This document shows, piece after piece, positions 53,908 through 62,763 of a DNA stretch of 64,000 nucleotides. The DNA lies in the NCBI GenBank assembly GCA_026400435.1, contig JAPLOZ010000043.1, positions 1 to 64,000 on the forward strand, written 5' to 3'. Position numbers and translations under genes: made by a program. Each line of letters starts with the position of its first letter. Position 1 is the stretch's first letter. The notes beneath the pieces are model-generated. The model did no database searches. It saw nothing but the letters and a program-made list of their open reading frames with translations, and had not been told where the DNA came from. Source of the DNA: Hyphomicrobiales bacterium (lineage in GTDB: Bacteria; Pseudomonadota; Alphaproteobacteria; Rhizobiales; Rhizobiaceae).

Positions 53908-55329
53908 TCATCGCGCCAGCGCATTGACATCGAGGCCAAGCGCCGCGGCCGTGCCGATGTCGACGGTTCTTCTGCTGTTGTCGGCAAGCAGTCCGAAGCC
54001 TTCATTGTAGTCCCACAGGGCCCAACCGAAGCCATGGTCCTCTGCTGCCTTGCGCGCATCCGTGAGCCAGCGCAGCCGGCTCCCGTCGTCCTTGACGCCG
54101 TCCGGCCAGCGGATGGCGCTGAATTCGCCCATGATGACGCGGCCGGCGGCGACGCCATTGCTTTGTGCCCACTTGGCTACCTCGTCGAACCGGGCTGCAG
54201 TGGTTTCCGGTCCGGGCTTCTGACGGCCGTAGTAGTCCGTGGCTTCCTTTCGCGCCGCCGCGAATGCGTCGGCGGGCTGGGCCGTGCCGCCCTCCGCCAG
54301 GCGCGTGAGATGGGCCTGGGTTATGTCGAGCGTCTTTTCCAGGCTGCCGCTGGACGCCGGATAGGTCAGGCCGGCGAGATATCGCGCCGGAGGCGACGCC
54401 CAGTCAATCGACTGATGCGTGAAATAAAACGGCTCGTAATAGTGAAAGTCGTAGAGCGTTGCCTCATCGTAGGCTGCCGGATCGAGTCGCGTCAGGCCGT
54501 CGACCGAGGACCAGCAGCCTCCGGTCAGCACGACGGGCATGGCCGGCGCGGCGGCGCGAACCTTGTCGTAGAGGCGCTTTTGCGCCACCGTCCAGTCTTC
54601 GCCTTCGGAACGCTCACAGGCAGGCTGCGGCTCGTTCATCAATTCCAGTGCGAAACCGTCGGCGGGCTGATCCTTGAACAGCGTGGCGACCCGGTAGAGA
54701 AAATCGGAATAGCGTTCGAATTTCGCACCGGTGGGATCGGCCAGGATGTCCTCCGGGCGCCAGTGCGAGCTGTAGGTTGCCGGGTGCATGTCGAGCAGGA
54801 CCGTCAGGCCATGGCCGCGCAGCCGCAGCACCCATTTGCGCATGATGTCGAACAGCTGACGGGCCTCGTTCTCGTCGGCTTCCAGAAACGGGCCGACATC
54901 GACCGGCAGGCGGACGAAATCGAAGCCAAGGTTGCGCAGGCGATCGAGCTCCGCATTGGTCGCGATGACGAGATCGCCCTGAAACGGCGGCCAGAGGTAT
55001 TTGCCCTCGCCGGCGGGGTCGCGGGCAGCGAAGCTCAGCAGGCGCGACATGTTGACACCGCGACGGAACGACGGGACCGTCGCCGCAACAGGCTTTGCCT
55101 GTGGCGCCGCAACGGCGGCGGTCGTCGGTTCCGCTTTCGCCGCTTCCGGTCGAGCTTCAGCCGCCGACGCGTCCCAGGCGGCTGGTTTGGGCGCCGGGAC
55201 CAGGAGAGCGAAAGCGACGACGCCAATCGATGCGATGGCCAAGAGGCCTGCCAGCAGACCGCGCAGCGATCCGTATGAACGTTTGGCGCTCACCGATGCC
55301 TTGTCGCGTGTCGTGCTAGGCTCGCGCAA
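53908..55329 (-). CDS. Glycoside hydrolase family 5 (cellulase-like), membrane-anchored
   Basis: This 473-residue protein has an N-terminal membrane segment (about residues 24-46) and an Ala/Pro/Glu-rich linker (to about 85), then a GH5 barrel. The acid/base is Glu233 in ALELMNEPQP, the nucleophile Glu402 in VIMGEFSAIRW, with HPATYSSHW and DFHYYEPFYFTHQ in between. It would act in the periplasm on a beta-1,4-type glucan or similar polymer. The start at 55329 is a TTG four bases after the GT4 stop; GTG at 55293 with AAGG upstream is an alternative. Polysaccharide loci often include such an enzyme to clear or size the polymer. Confidence 0.86.
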   Translation of the reverse strand: MREPSTTRDKASVSAKRSYGSLRGLLAGLLAIASIGVVAFALLVPAPKPAAWDASAAEARPEAAKAEPTTAAVAAPQAKPVAATVPSFRRGVNMSRLLSFAARDPAGEGKYLWPPFQGDLVIATNAELDRLRNLGFDFVRLPVDVGPFLEADENEARQLFDIMRKWVLRLRGHGLTVLLDMHPATYSSHWRPEDILADPTGAKFERYSDFLYRVATLFKDQPADGFALELMNEPQPACERSEGEDWTVAQKRLYDKVRAAAPAMPVVLTGGCWSSVDGLTRLDPAAYDEATLYDFHYYEPFYFTHQSIDWASPPARYLAGLTYPASSGSLEKTLDITQAHLTRLAEGGTAQPADAFAAARKEATDYYGRQKPGPETTAARFDEVAKWAQSNGVAAGRVIMGEFSAIRWPDGVKDDGSRLRWLTDARKAAEDHGFGWALWDYNEGFGLLADNSRRTVDIGTAAALGLDVNALAR

Positions 55330-55333
55330 CTGT

Positions 55334-56545
55334 CTATTCCGCCGCGTTCAGGAGAGGTTCCTCCTGGCAAAACCGCTCGATATCAGCACGGTAGCCTGCG
55401 GCGATCGAGTCCGGGGCGAAGCGCTCGCGCAACGCTTTTCCCGAACGTCTGATGGCCTGCCTGTAGGAAGGGTTGTTTTGGCAAAGCTCCGAAAGCGCCC
55501 GCGAAATCTCGGCGACATTTCCCGACTGGACTGAAACGCCCGCCTGTATTCCGTCCAGATAGCCGTCGATGCCGGTGTTGCGGCTGTAGAGGATCGGAAT
55601 CCCGGCGAACAGGGCCTCTAGATAGACCATGCCGAAGGTTTCCTGGTGACTGGGCAACGCCAGCGCCAGATAATGCGGAAGCTGAGCAAACAGCGTCTTG
55701 CCATCCATGCCGCCGAGCAGGCGGACGCTGTCGCCAAGCCGCAGCCGCCCGATCTCGCGTGTCACGGATTCGACGTTGCGCGCATCGCCCGGCCCGATGA
55801 TGTCAAGGCCAATGCCGGCATTCGACTTTTGGAAGTGCGCGAAGCCACGCAGCAGGTCGGACAAGCCCTTGCGCTTACGCAAATCGAGATGCAGCACGGT
55901 CGCGAAACGCTGTTGGGGCGCAACGGACGGAAAATCCGGCGCCATGTTGCCGACGATGTTGGGCAAAAGCCGCTCTTTCGCGGGCTGATCGGGAATATAG
56001 CGGTGGTATGTGGGCCGGAACCAGGAAGAGACATGATAGATGCAGTCGGCGCGGTCGGCGATCCGGCGCATCAGGCCCCGATAGCCTGGCTTGCGCAGGA
56101 AGACATTGCGTTCCGACTCGCCACGCACCGAGACGAAGAACCGTGTTTCAGGCCCGAAATGCTCGGCCAGCCAGAGGCCGGCTATGCCTTCGAAGGCGAA
56201 TTTGTGCGCATGCACCAGATCCGGTCGCCAGTCGCGTTCCTCCAGCGCCCGCGCGATTTTTCGCGCGACGCGGCGCATGGTGGGCGCGAGCCCCAGGCCC
56301 ATGGGCAATCCGAAGTAGCGGCAGGCATAAAGATGGACGCCGTCTACCTGGCCGCAATCGATGAAATAGGTCTTCCACGGCAGGATTGTCCGGTTCAGCG
56401 ACATCACCACATGCTCGCCAACGCCAGCCATTCCCACCAGGCGTTCGATCGCCGTGGTGGTCCGGCCCCTGTGGGGGTTGGGATAGTCCGCGCTTACATG
56501 CAAAATGCGAGGCACAACGCGCTCACTTTCCCTTGCTGGCGGCAT
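55334..56545 (-). CDS. Glycosyltransferase family 4 protein
   Basis: This protein of about 403 residues has the two-domain GT-B fold. LHVSADYPNPHRGRTTTAIERL is the N-terminal start and DLVHAHKFAFEGI the nucleotide side of the first domain. LHLDLRKRKGLSDLLRGF and the donor-binding E-x7-E region in PSHQETFGMVYLEALFAG mark the C-terminal domain. It should transfer a sugar from a nucleotide donor in the cytoplasm. The ATG at 56545 has AGGAC upstream; the frame extends to 56647. It is the first gene of the minus-strand set GT4-GH5-ligase-Wzz. Confidence 0.9.
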   Translation of the reverse strand: MPPARESERVVPRILHVSADYPNPHRGRTTTAIERLVGMAGVGEHVVMSLNRTILPWKTYFIDCGQVDGVHLYACRYFGLPMGLGLAPTMRRVARKIARALEERDWRPDLVHAHKFAFEGIAGLWLAEHFGPETRFFVSVRGESERNVFLRKPGYRGLMRRIADRADCIYHVSSWFRPTYHRYIPDQPAKERLLPNIVGNMAPDFPSVAPQQRFATVLHLDLRKRKGLSDLLRGFAHFQKSNAGIGLDIIGPGDARNVESVTREIGRLRLGDSVRLLGGMDGKTLFAQLPHYLALALPSHQETFGMVYLEALFAGIPILYSRNTGIDGYLDGIQAGVSVQSGNVAEISRALSELCQNNPSYRQAIRRSGKALRERFAPDSIAAGYRADIERFCQEEPLLNAAE

Positions 56546-56753
56546 CGTCTTGTCCTGCTCGCGGAATGCGCTCAAAGGAATCTGAAAGCGGCCAGACTTC
56601 GACAAGCCAGAGCAACGCGTCGCGAACGCCGTTAATCCAAAATCCACTATTAGCTCTCAAAAAAGGATTAATTCGCGCAGTTTTCGGTCGCGATGAGCGC
56701 GGGAACGCGAGCCCGGGGCCACCACCAATCGGCTCCCGAGTGGAGCAACAAAC

Positions 56754-57377
56754 ATGGGGCACCAGACCACGCCCGCGAGGACCGAGGACGCCAGGACGCT
56801 GGGCAGCGAACCGAGGTTTGGCCTCAGGCATCGGCTGACACGCATAGTCTGGGGCATCACCTGGGCGATCCTTGCCTCGTCCTGGACGCAGCCGCTTTAC
56901 GGCTGGCGTTGTTTCCTGCTCAGAGCCTTCGGCGCGAAAGTCGGGCAAGGCGTTTACGTCGCCCCCTCCGCGAAGATCTGGTATCCGGGCAACCTGGTCA
57001 TCGGGGACTTCGCGGCGATCGCCGACCATACGGACATCTACTGCATGGCGCCGATCGTGGTCGGCAAGTACGCGGTCATATCCAAGCGGGCGCATATCTG
57101 CACCGGCACCCATGACATCGACAGCGAATATTTCCAGCTGACGACCACACCGATCACGATCGGCGACTATGCCTGGATCGCGGCTGACGCATTCGTCGGT
57201 CCAGGAATCGTTGTCGGAGAAGGCGCGGTCCTTGGGACCCACGGCGTTGCGACGCGAGACCTCGAGCCCTGGACCGTCTATGCCGGCAACCCCGCACGCG
57301 AGATCAAGAAGCGTAGGCGGTTCGAACGACACGACACGCCTGTCCGGGGCTGGCGCGAGCCGAAGCAACGCGCGTAG
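56754..57377 (+). CDS. Hexapeptide-repeat acetyltransferase (WcaF-like)
   Basis: This 207-residue protein of the left-handed beta-helix family begins with LRHRLTRIVWGITWAILASSW and GWRCFLLRAFGAKVGQGVYV, as in WcaF/NodL-type colanic-acid acetyltransferases. Its repeats include KIWYPGNLVIGDFAAIADH and ITIGDYAWIAADAFVGPGIVVGEGAVLGTHGV. It would O-acetylate a sugar of the polysaccharide with acetyl-CoA. The ATG at 56754 is divergent from the GT4 gene by a 208-base gap in which I see only A/T-rich sequence near 56660 that might hold promoters. Confidence 0.88.
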   Translation: MGHQTTPARTEDARTLGSEPRFGLRHRLTRIVWGITWAILASSWTQPLYGWRCFLLRAFGAKVGQGVYVAPSAKIWYPGNLVIGDFAAIADHTDIYCMAPIVVGKYAVISKRAHICTGTHDIDSEYFQLTTTPITIGDYAWIAADAFVGPGIVVGEGAVLGTHGVATRDLEPWTVYAGNPAREIKKRRRFERHDTPVRGWREPKQRA

Positions 57378-57417
57378 CCTCAGCGACTGTCGGATGATGA
57401 CGCCCGGCCGGTGACGG

Positions 57418-58194
57418 CTAGGGATGTTTCGATCCGGCGTCGAACATCCAGCGCACGACATTTCCGAGAAAGACGGGGTTGCCGACCAGATAGCGATGGC
57501 CGAGCCGACGCGGCTCGCGGATCAGCCGATAGACCCATTCGCTGCGCAGGGCACGCACCCAGTGGGGCGCGCGCGGGACGGCGCCGCTGGCAAAATCGAA
57601 CAAGGCGCCTATTCCCATGGCCACGGTGCAGTGAGCCGCTGTCAGCTTCTCGGCGATCCAGAGTTCCTGCTTCGGAACCCCCATCGCGACGAGAAGAATG
57701 TCCGGCTTCCAGTGCAGGAGACCGTCGAGAATTTGGCTTTCGTCACTCGCCTCGAAATAGCCGTTGTGGATGACGCGGTATTCATGGCGCGCGTCGAGCG
57801 AGGCGAAATGCCGGGCCGCCTCGTCGGCAATGCCTGGAGCCGCGCCGACGAGCCCGACCTTCAGCGGCACGCGCGCCGACGTCAGCACTGCCGGTACGAA
57901 ATCCGTGCCGTTCAGATTGGCGCGGAATTGCCGCCCGTGCAGGAGCCGGGCTGCAATGTCGACGCCGATGCCGTCGGACATGATCGTGAAGCGCCGCAGC
58001 GCTTCGCGAAAGCCGGTGTCGCGCATGGCGAGATTGGCGTTGTGGGCGTTCAGAAAGGTGACGGGAGTGTAGCTGCCGTCGGCGATGCGGCCGTGGATCC
58101 AATCCAGTGCTTCCGCGCGGGAAAAATCGACGACCGGAATCCCCAGCACGTCGCGACTGGCGATCTCCTGGCCTTCTCTCACCGATTGCTGCAT
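57418..58194 (-). CDS. WecG/TagA/CpsF family glycosyltransferase
   Basis: This 258-residue protein has the full WecG/TagA signature set: FLNAHNANLAMR, SDGIGVDIAARLL, NGTDFVPAVL, VGLVGAAPGIADEAA, DILLVAMGVPKQELWI, GIGALFDFASGAVPRAPHW and SEWVYRLIREPRRLGHRY. Family members (GT26) add N-acetylmannosamine or related sugars to lipid-linked acceptors at the membrane. It is convergent with the acetyltransferase gene and closes the polysaccharide island at this end. The following 201 bases hold nothing I recognise. Confidence 0.92.
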   Translation of the reverse strand: MQQSVREGQEIASRDVLGIPVVDFSRAEALDWIHGRIADGSYTPVTFLNAHNANLAMRDTGFREALRRFTIMSDGIGVDIAARLLHGRQFRANLNGTDFVPAVLTSARVPLKVGLVGAAPGIADEAARHFASLDARHEYRVIHNGYFEASDESQILDGLLHWKPDILLVAMGVPKQELWIAEKLTAAHCTVAMGIGALFDFASGAVPRAPHWVRALRSEWVYRLIREPRRLGHRYLVGNPVFLGNVVRWMFDAGSKHP

Positions 58195-58395
58195 TCCAGA
58201 GTATGTGCCTGGGGGACAAATTGCGTTTTGACAGACGGCAGGACGGGCCTACTTGCAAGCGGAATCCGGAGCTGTGGTTAATCGATCAGGCTTGGAATCG
58301 CCTCGTCCGGCACGCGGTTTGCGCGCCCTGGCCGCACGTCGTTCGGTGTTGCCGCTGTGGTCGCCACTGCAGGCGATCCCGCCTGCCCGATCGCC

Positions 58396-58845
58396 TCAGA
58401 CAAGCTGACGCAGATCCTCGACAAGGTCGTCGTTGGCGGCGTCGCGCATGGCTGCAAGGCTGCGGTTGTCGAGCAGTTCGGCGACCGCGTGACGCACCTC
58501 GAGCATCATGTGCCTGACCTGGCAGGTGGCTTCGTCGCAATCCTCGCAGCGCTGGTACTGGCTGCGGCTGGCGCAGGGGATGGGCGCCAGCGGCCCGTCC
58601 AGAACGCGCACGACGTGACCGATCTTGATTTCGCTCGGCAGCTTGGCGAGACGATAGCCGCCTTCCTTGCCCTTGCGGCTCTGCACGAAACCGGCATTGC
58701 GCAGTTCGCCCAGGATCGCATCGAGGAACTTCTTGGGAATGTTGTTCTTGGCCGCGATATCGCCAACAAAGGCGAGTTCGCCCGCCGGCATCTTTGACAG
58801 ATGCACCAGGGCCTTGAGCCCGTACTTGCCCTTTTTCGTTAGCAT
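58396..58845 (-). CDS. Rrf2 family transcriptional regulator with four clustered cysteines
   Basis: This 149-residue regulator begins MLTKKGKYGLKALVHL, the usual Rrf2 start, with a winged helix-turn-helix (about residues 1-75, SRKGKEGGYRLAKLP is the wing). Cys91, Cys100, Cys103 and Cys108 lie in a short loop; Rrf2 proteins such as IscR and RirA use three such cysteines to hold an iron-sulphur cluster. The ATG at 58845 is the family start although the frame opens to 59037. It is divergent from topoisomerase IB. Its target is unknown; iron or redox sensing is the likely input. Confidence 0.87.
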   Translation of the reverse strand: MLTKKGKYGLKALVHLSKMPAGELAFVGDIAAKNNIPKKFLDAILGELRNAGFVQSRKGKEGGYRLAKLPSEIKIGHVVRVLDGPLAPIPCASRSQYQRCEDCDEATCQVRHMMLEVRHAVAELLDNRSLAAMRDAANDDLVEDLRQLV

Positions 58846-59081
58846 TGCCCCGAGACAGTCTTCTTGCCGTTGCCCGCGCCGAACATCGGAATCGTTTGTG
58901 TGCAAATAATGGCCGCGAGCGCCACTTACATCCGCGCACGTCAGGATTGAAACATGAATCGGTTGCGATTTCGTGTCCGGCGGGCGTTTCGCCGTAACTG
59001 TGGTGTTTCCGCCGCATCGGGAACCTTGGCCGTGCAATGGGAATTAATCCTTCCGCCGCAACCAGCCGAGGATCACGCAAC

Positions 59082-60161
59082 ATGCTGCAGCATGCCGATG
59101 TTCGAAACGCCGATCTGGACCGGCTGCAGCAGGCAAGACGCTCCGCCCGCCGGGCTTCACTGGCCTACGTCACCGACGCCGATCCCGGCATCAGACGCAT
59201 GAAGGCCGGGACCGGCTTTGCCTATTTGCGACCGAACGGCCGACCCGTTTCCGACCGCAGGACGCTGGAGCGCATCGCGGCGCTTGTCATTCCGCCGGCG
59301 TGGACGGACGTGTGGATCGCCGCCGACGCGCACGGCCACATCCAGGCGACAGGCCGCGACCTGCGCGGCCGCAAGCAATACCGCTATCATGCGCGATGGT
59401 CCGAACGCCGCGACGACATCAAATATTCGAGCCTGGCAGGATTTGCACGCGCGTTGCCCGGTCTGCGCAAGCGGGTAGATGCCGACCTGCGGCGCCGTGA
59501 CCTGCCGCGCGAGCGGGTCGTGGCATCGATCGTCTGGTTGCTCGACAACACCATGATCCGCGTCGGCAACGCGAGCTATGCCCGCGACAACAAGAGCTTC
59601 GGATTGACCACACTCAGGAGCCGCCATGTCTCGGTGGAAGGCGCTAAGCTGCGCTTTGCCTTCAGAGGCAAGTCCGGAAAGGAATGGAACCTGAAGCTGG
59701 TTGACCGCCGCATCGCGAGGACCGTCCGGGCCATCCAGGAACTGCCGGGACAGCACCTGTTCCAGTACGTCGATGACACCGGCGAACGGCGCTCCGTGCG
59801 ATCCCAGGACGTCAACGACTACATTCGCGACGCCACCGGCGGCGAGTTCAGCTCCAAGCATTTCCGCACATGGGGCGGCACGGTTCGCGCTCTGTCGCTG
59901 TTGGCCGAAATCCCCTTGCCTGACAGCAAGTCCGGCGTGGCGCGCGCGCTGAACATCGCCATCGACGAGGTGGCCCGCCATCTTGGCAATACGCGCGCCG
60001 TCTGCCGGCGATGCTATGTCCATCCCCTGGCGATCCATAGCTGGAGCGCGGGCCGGCTGGCCGGAGAGCTTGCCACGGCCAGCAACGGGCGTCGCAGGCG
60101 GACGGGCCTCGACGCGGAAGAGGCAGGCGTCTTGCGTTGGCTGGAAACGACGAAGGCCTGA
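59082..60161 (+). CDS. DNA topoisomerase IB (poxvirus-like bacterial type)
   Basis: This protein of about 359 residues relaxes supercoils by a transient 3'-phosphotyrosyl bond. The N-terminal domain carries RKQYRYHARW, and the catalytic domain MIRVGNASYARDNKSFGLTTL, SSKHFRTWGGTVRAL and RRCYVHPLAI with the active-site tyrosine. This type is common in soil bacteria. The start is either ATG 59082 (MLQHADVRNADLD, chosen) or ATG 59037. It is convergent with the GNAT gene (3 bases between stops). Confidence 0.9.
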   Translation: MLQHADVRNADLDRLQQARRSARRASLAYVTDADPGIRRMKAGTGFAYLRPNGRPVSDRRTLERIAALVIPPAWTDVWIAADAHGHIQATGRDLRGRKQYRYHARWSERRDDIKYSSLAGFARALPGLRKRVDADLRRRDLPRERVVASIVWLLDNTMIRVGNASYARDNKSFGLTTLRSRHVSVEGAKLRFAFRGKSGKEWNLKLVDRRIARTVRAIQELPGQHLFQYVDDTGERRSVRSQDVNDYIRDATGGEFSSKHFRTWGGTVRALSLLAEIPLPDSKSGVARALNIAIDEVARHLGNTRAVCRRCYVHPLAIHSWSAGRLAGELATASNGRRRRTGLDAEEAGVLRWLETTKA

Positions 60162-60164
60162 GCC

Positions 60165-60614
60165 TCAGGGCAGCATGTCGTACTCGATGAAGCCAGTGCG
60201 CTTGGCGACGCGGTCGTAGAGGCGTCTGGCCGTTTCGTTGGTCTCGTGCGTCATCCAGTAAACATTGGCGACGCGGACCTTTGCAGCCGCGCCGTGAACC
60301 GCCGCGATCAGCGCGCTGCCTACGCCGGCGCCGCGCACCGACGGATCGCTGTAGAGATCCTGCAGGTAGCAGTTGTTGACCGTCGACCAGCATGACCTGT
60401 GGTAAAGATAATGCACAAGGCCGACCGCCTCGCCTCCGGACAGGGCGAGCAGGCCCTTCGGCTCGAATTCCCCGGGGTCAAACAGCCGCCGCCAGGTGGT
60501 CGCGTAAACCGCCTCGGGCACGGTTGCCTTGTAGAACTCCAGATAGGCAGTCCAAAGGCGACGCCAGTCGGCTTTATCGTCGGCCTGCAACGGCCGGATC
60601 ACGATGTCGGTCAT
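60165..60614 (-). CDS. GNAT family N-acetyltransferase
   Basis: This 149-residue acetyltransferase has motif A in LQDLYSDPSVRGAGVGSALI, where RGAGVG is the acetyl-CoA pyrophosphate loop, followed by VYWMTHETNETARRLYDRVAKRTGFIEYDM, the usual last strand and helix. Its substrate is an amine of unknown kind. The ATG at 60614 has a GGGGG stretch upstream; the frame is open to 60905. It follows the DUF930 gene by 23 bases on the same strand and may be co-transcribed. Confidence 0.88.
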   Translation of the reverse strand: MTDIVIRPLQADDKADWRRLWTAYLEFYKATVPEAVYATTWRRLFDPGEFEPKGLLALSGGEAVGLVHYLYHRSCWSTVNNCYLQDLYSDPSVRGAGVGSALIAAVHGAAAKVRVANVYWMTHETNETARRLYDRVAKRTGFIEYDMLP

Positions 60615-60637
60615 GCTACCCCCACCAAGTGCGAAAC

Positions 60638-61027
60638 TCATGGATAGAGATTGTACTCTTCCCACTCGTCCTCGGGAATCTTGTCGCCGATGTTGTAGCG
60701 CAGCGAAAGAACCTGCATATGGTCTGGGGCAGTCTGGCAATTGTAGGCGACGTGGTACCACTCGCCCTTGCTGCGGAAAGCGCCGCCTTTGGTCTTGATC
60801 CCGTCGCCGTCCATTTTCGGCTCCTGCGTCGCGTAGGCGACCACGCGGTCGGGCGCGAAGCGCTTGTCTTCCTTGGCGATCCGGTCGAGGACTTCGGCGT
60901 CGCATCGCTGTTCGAGCCGCGTGTCCGGGTCGAGTGCGAGCAGCCCGGCCTTCATGCGGGAGTCGAGCGCGTGCGCCGGAGAGATCGCAGCCGAAGCGGC
61001 CAGCGCGGTCAGGCAGATTTTTCGCAT
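60638..61027 (-). CDS. DUF930 domain-containing exported protein
   Basis: This 129-residue protein has a signal peptide (MRKICLTALAASAAISPAHA) and a DUF930 domain: LDPDTRLEQRCDAEVL, FAPDRVVAYA, GGAFRSKGEWYHVAYNC and YNIGDKIPEDEWEEYNLYP. Two cysteines in the domain probably pair. The family is found mainly in Rhizobiales and has no established function. The ATG at 61027 gives the cleanest signal peptide; the frame opens to 61039. About 200 bases upstream contain nothing I recognise. Confidence 0.85.
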   Translation of the reverse strand: MRKICLTALAASAAISPAHALDSRMKAGLLALDPDTRLEQRCDAEVLDRIAKEDKRFAPDRVVAYATQEPKMDGDGIKTKGGAFRSKGEWYHVAYNCQTAPDHMQVLSLRYNIGDKIPEDEWEEYNLYP

Positions 61028-61224
61028 GCAGCCTCGCAAAAGGACTTCCAGCCAGGCCGCGAAAGACCGACGCGTTGGCAGCAGCCTTCTAGCCCCGGAT
61101 TGTGGCGGAAAACACCCCTTCCTTCATCTGGCAGTCCTGCCCGCGCAGGCGACGGGGCTCCAAGCTCTCCTTCTTCGATCGAGATCCGAGGCAAACGGAC
61201 GCTTTGCGGTGCAGCCGCCCTCGA

Positions 61225-62637
61225 CTACTGCACCTTGTTCAAGGGCGGTTTTGTCCAGGACCCGTCAAGCGCGGATTCCTTGGGCCAGTATATGCGCATG
61301 AAGATGGTGAAAGGACCCTTCGGTGCCGGCAACCAGTTTGCTTGCTTGTCCTTGCTTGGAGCTTCGTTCTGCACATAGATCGTGATCCCGCCATCGCTGT
61401 CCTTGACGAATTGCGGAAGCATCGGCGAGTTGACGAGATAACGGTCGATCGGATTCGCGACCAGCAAGCTATTGGGCAGGTCATACATGGTCAGGGACCA
61501 GAAGGCGTTGGCAGGCGGCAACTGGCCATCGGCAAAGTGCACGGTGTAGTTGCTGTCCCCGTCCAACGGCTTGCCGTCAGCGTCGACACCATAGGGCGGA
61601 TACATGGCCTCCTGCTTTGAATTGCCAAAGATGCCCAGCGCGGCTGCGATAAACCGGTACAGGTAGTTGTTCTTGAGATATTCACGCGTGCCAAAGAGAT
61701 CGCCTACGGCGACTTTGCCGGCGTCGACTTCTTTCTTCAGTGCGGCGAGATCAGCCCATGCGTCGACAACGCCTTGTCCCATGGCGGTCTTGATTTCAGG
61801 CGACAGCGAGGCAAAATCGATGGCCTTGCCAGCGCCGACACCGATCCTGGAGAAACGCTCCATAAGCTCGGTTTCGGAAGGATTGGTCGGGCACGCCTGA
61901 AGGATGAAGTTCAGAAGATTGAAGAATTCCAGCGATGTCTTCTCTTCATCCGGCGTCAGAGGCTTCATCAAGTCGAGGGGCGGGACGGCGGCCGGCGCGG
62001 GTTGGCCGAGGAATGATGACAGCGGTTCCACCTTGTACCCGGCCTGCACCTTCTTGACATTCTCGATGTCGGCCGCGTCGAAAAGCTGGGTGCGGTAGAG
62101 CGCCAGCGCGATCTCGGTTTCGGACTGCATTGCCTTGGTTATGCCGGGCGGCGTTTCACCCTTCCATTTCGGCCCGGCGATCATGAATTTGCCGCCGCCG
62201 TTTCCGGTGGCGCGCGTGCCAATATAGTCGAAGTTGAACGTGTAGGCGTCGACAAGCTGAACGCTGAAATAGCGATCTTTCTCGACTTCCGGCACGGTGA
62301 GAACCAACGGTTCGGCACGCAAGTCCATGCCGACGAAGGAATAGGGCGTGTCGGAATTGGGTGTCTGCACTGCCGTGTCGGCTGGGGTGTAGACACGGGC
62401 GGTATTGAAGATCGTGTTCCAGGAGGCCTTGTATTCAGGGCTGCTCTTGTCAGCGAAATAGGCATACAGGATGCGATAGCTGTCCACCATCGGGAAGCCG
62501 TACGTATATGCTTCCTTTGCGATGGCGCGGGCGTCCTCTGGAGACAAGTCCGCCGCCGTGGCAAAGCTCGTTGAGGCCAGGCCGGGCAGCGCGGTAGCGC
62601 CCAAAAGTGCCGCGAAAGTGCGTCTTGAAAGTTGCAT
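61225..62637 (-). CDS. DUF1254/DUF1214 exported protein
   Basis: This 470-residue protein has a twin-arginine-type signal (MQLSRRTFAALLGATALPGL, cleaved near FATA-AD). The DUF1254 part (about 35-180) includes YTYGFPMVDSYRILY and TPNSDTPYSFVGMDL. The DUF1214 part (about 350-460) includes NAFWSLTMYD and YVQNEAPSKDKQANWLPAP. The family is widespread in soil bacteria and its reaction is unknown. The ATG has GGATGGGGC upstream. A 126-base gap separates it from the DUF2182 gene on the same strand; it may be a separate transcription unit. Confidence 0.9.
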   Translation of the reverse strand: MQLSRRTFAALLGATALPGLASTSFATAADLSPEDARAIAKEAYTYGFPMVDSYRILYAYFADKSSPEYKASWNTIFNTARVYTPADTAVQTPNSDTPYSFVGMDLRAEPLVLTVPEVEKDRYFSVQLVDAYTFNFDYIGTRATGNGGGKFMIAGPKWKGETPPGITKAMQSETEIALALYRTQLFDAADIENVKKVQAGYKVEPLSSFLGQPAPAAVPPLDLMKPLTPDEEKTSLEFFNLLNFILQACPTNPSETELMERFSRIGVGAGKAIDFASLSPEIKTAMGQGVVDAWADLAALKKEVDAGKVAVGDLFGTREYLKNNYLYRFIAAALGIFGNSKQEAMYPPYGVDADGKPLDGDSNYTVHFADGQLPPANAFWSLTMYDLPNSLLVANPIDRYLVNSPMLPQFVKDSDGGITIYVQNEAPSKDKQANWLPAPKGPFTIFMRIYWPKESALDGSWTKPPLNKVQ

Positions 62638-62763
62638 GCCCCATCCTTCAGCTGATCGATCTGAATTAGTCTGCTGTCATGCGGAAGCCGTTGCAACGTA
62701 AATTACGGTATATGACGGGGTGGCCACCCCGGCTGCCATTGCCGATCGAATGCCCTCGTTCGT

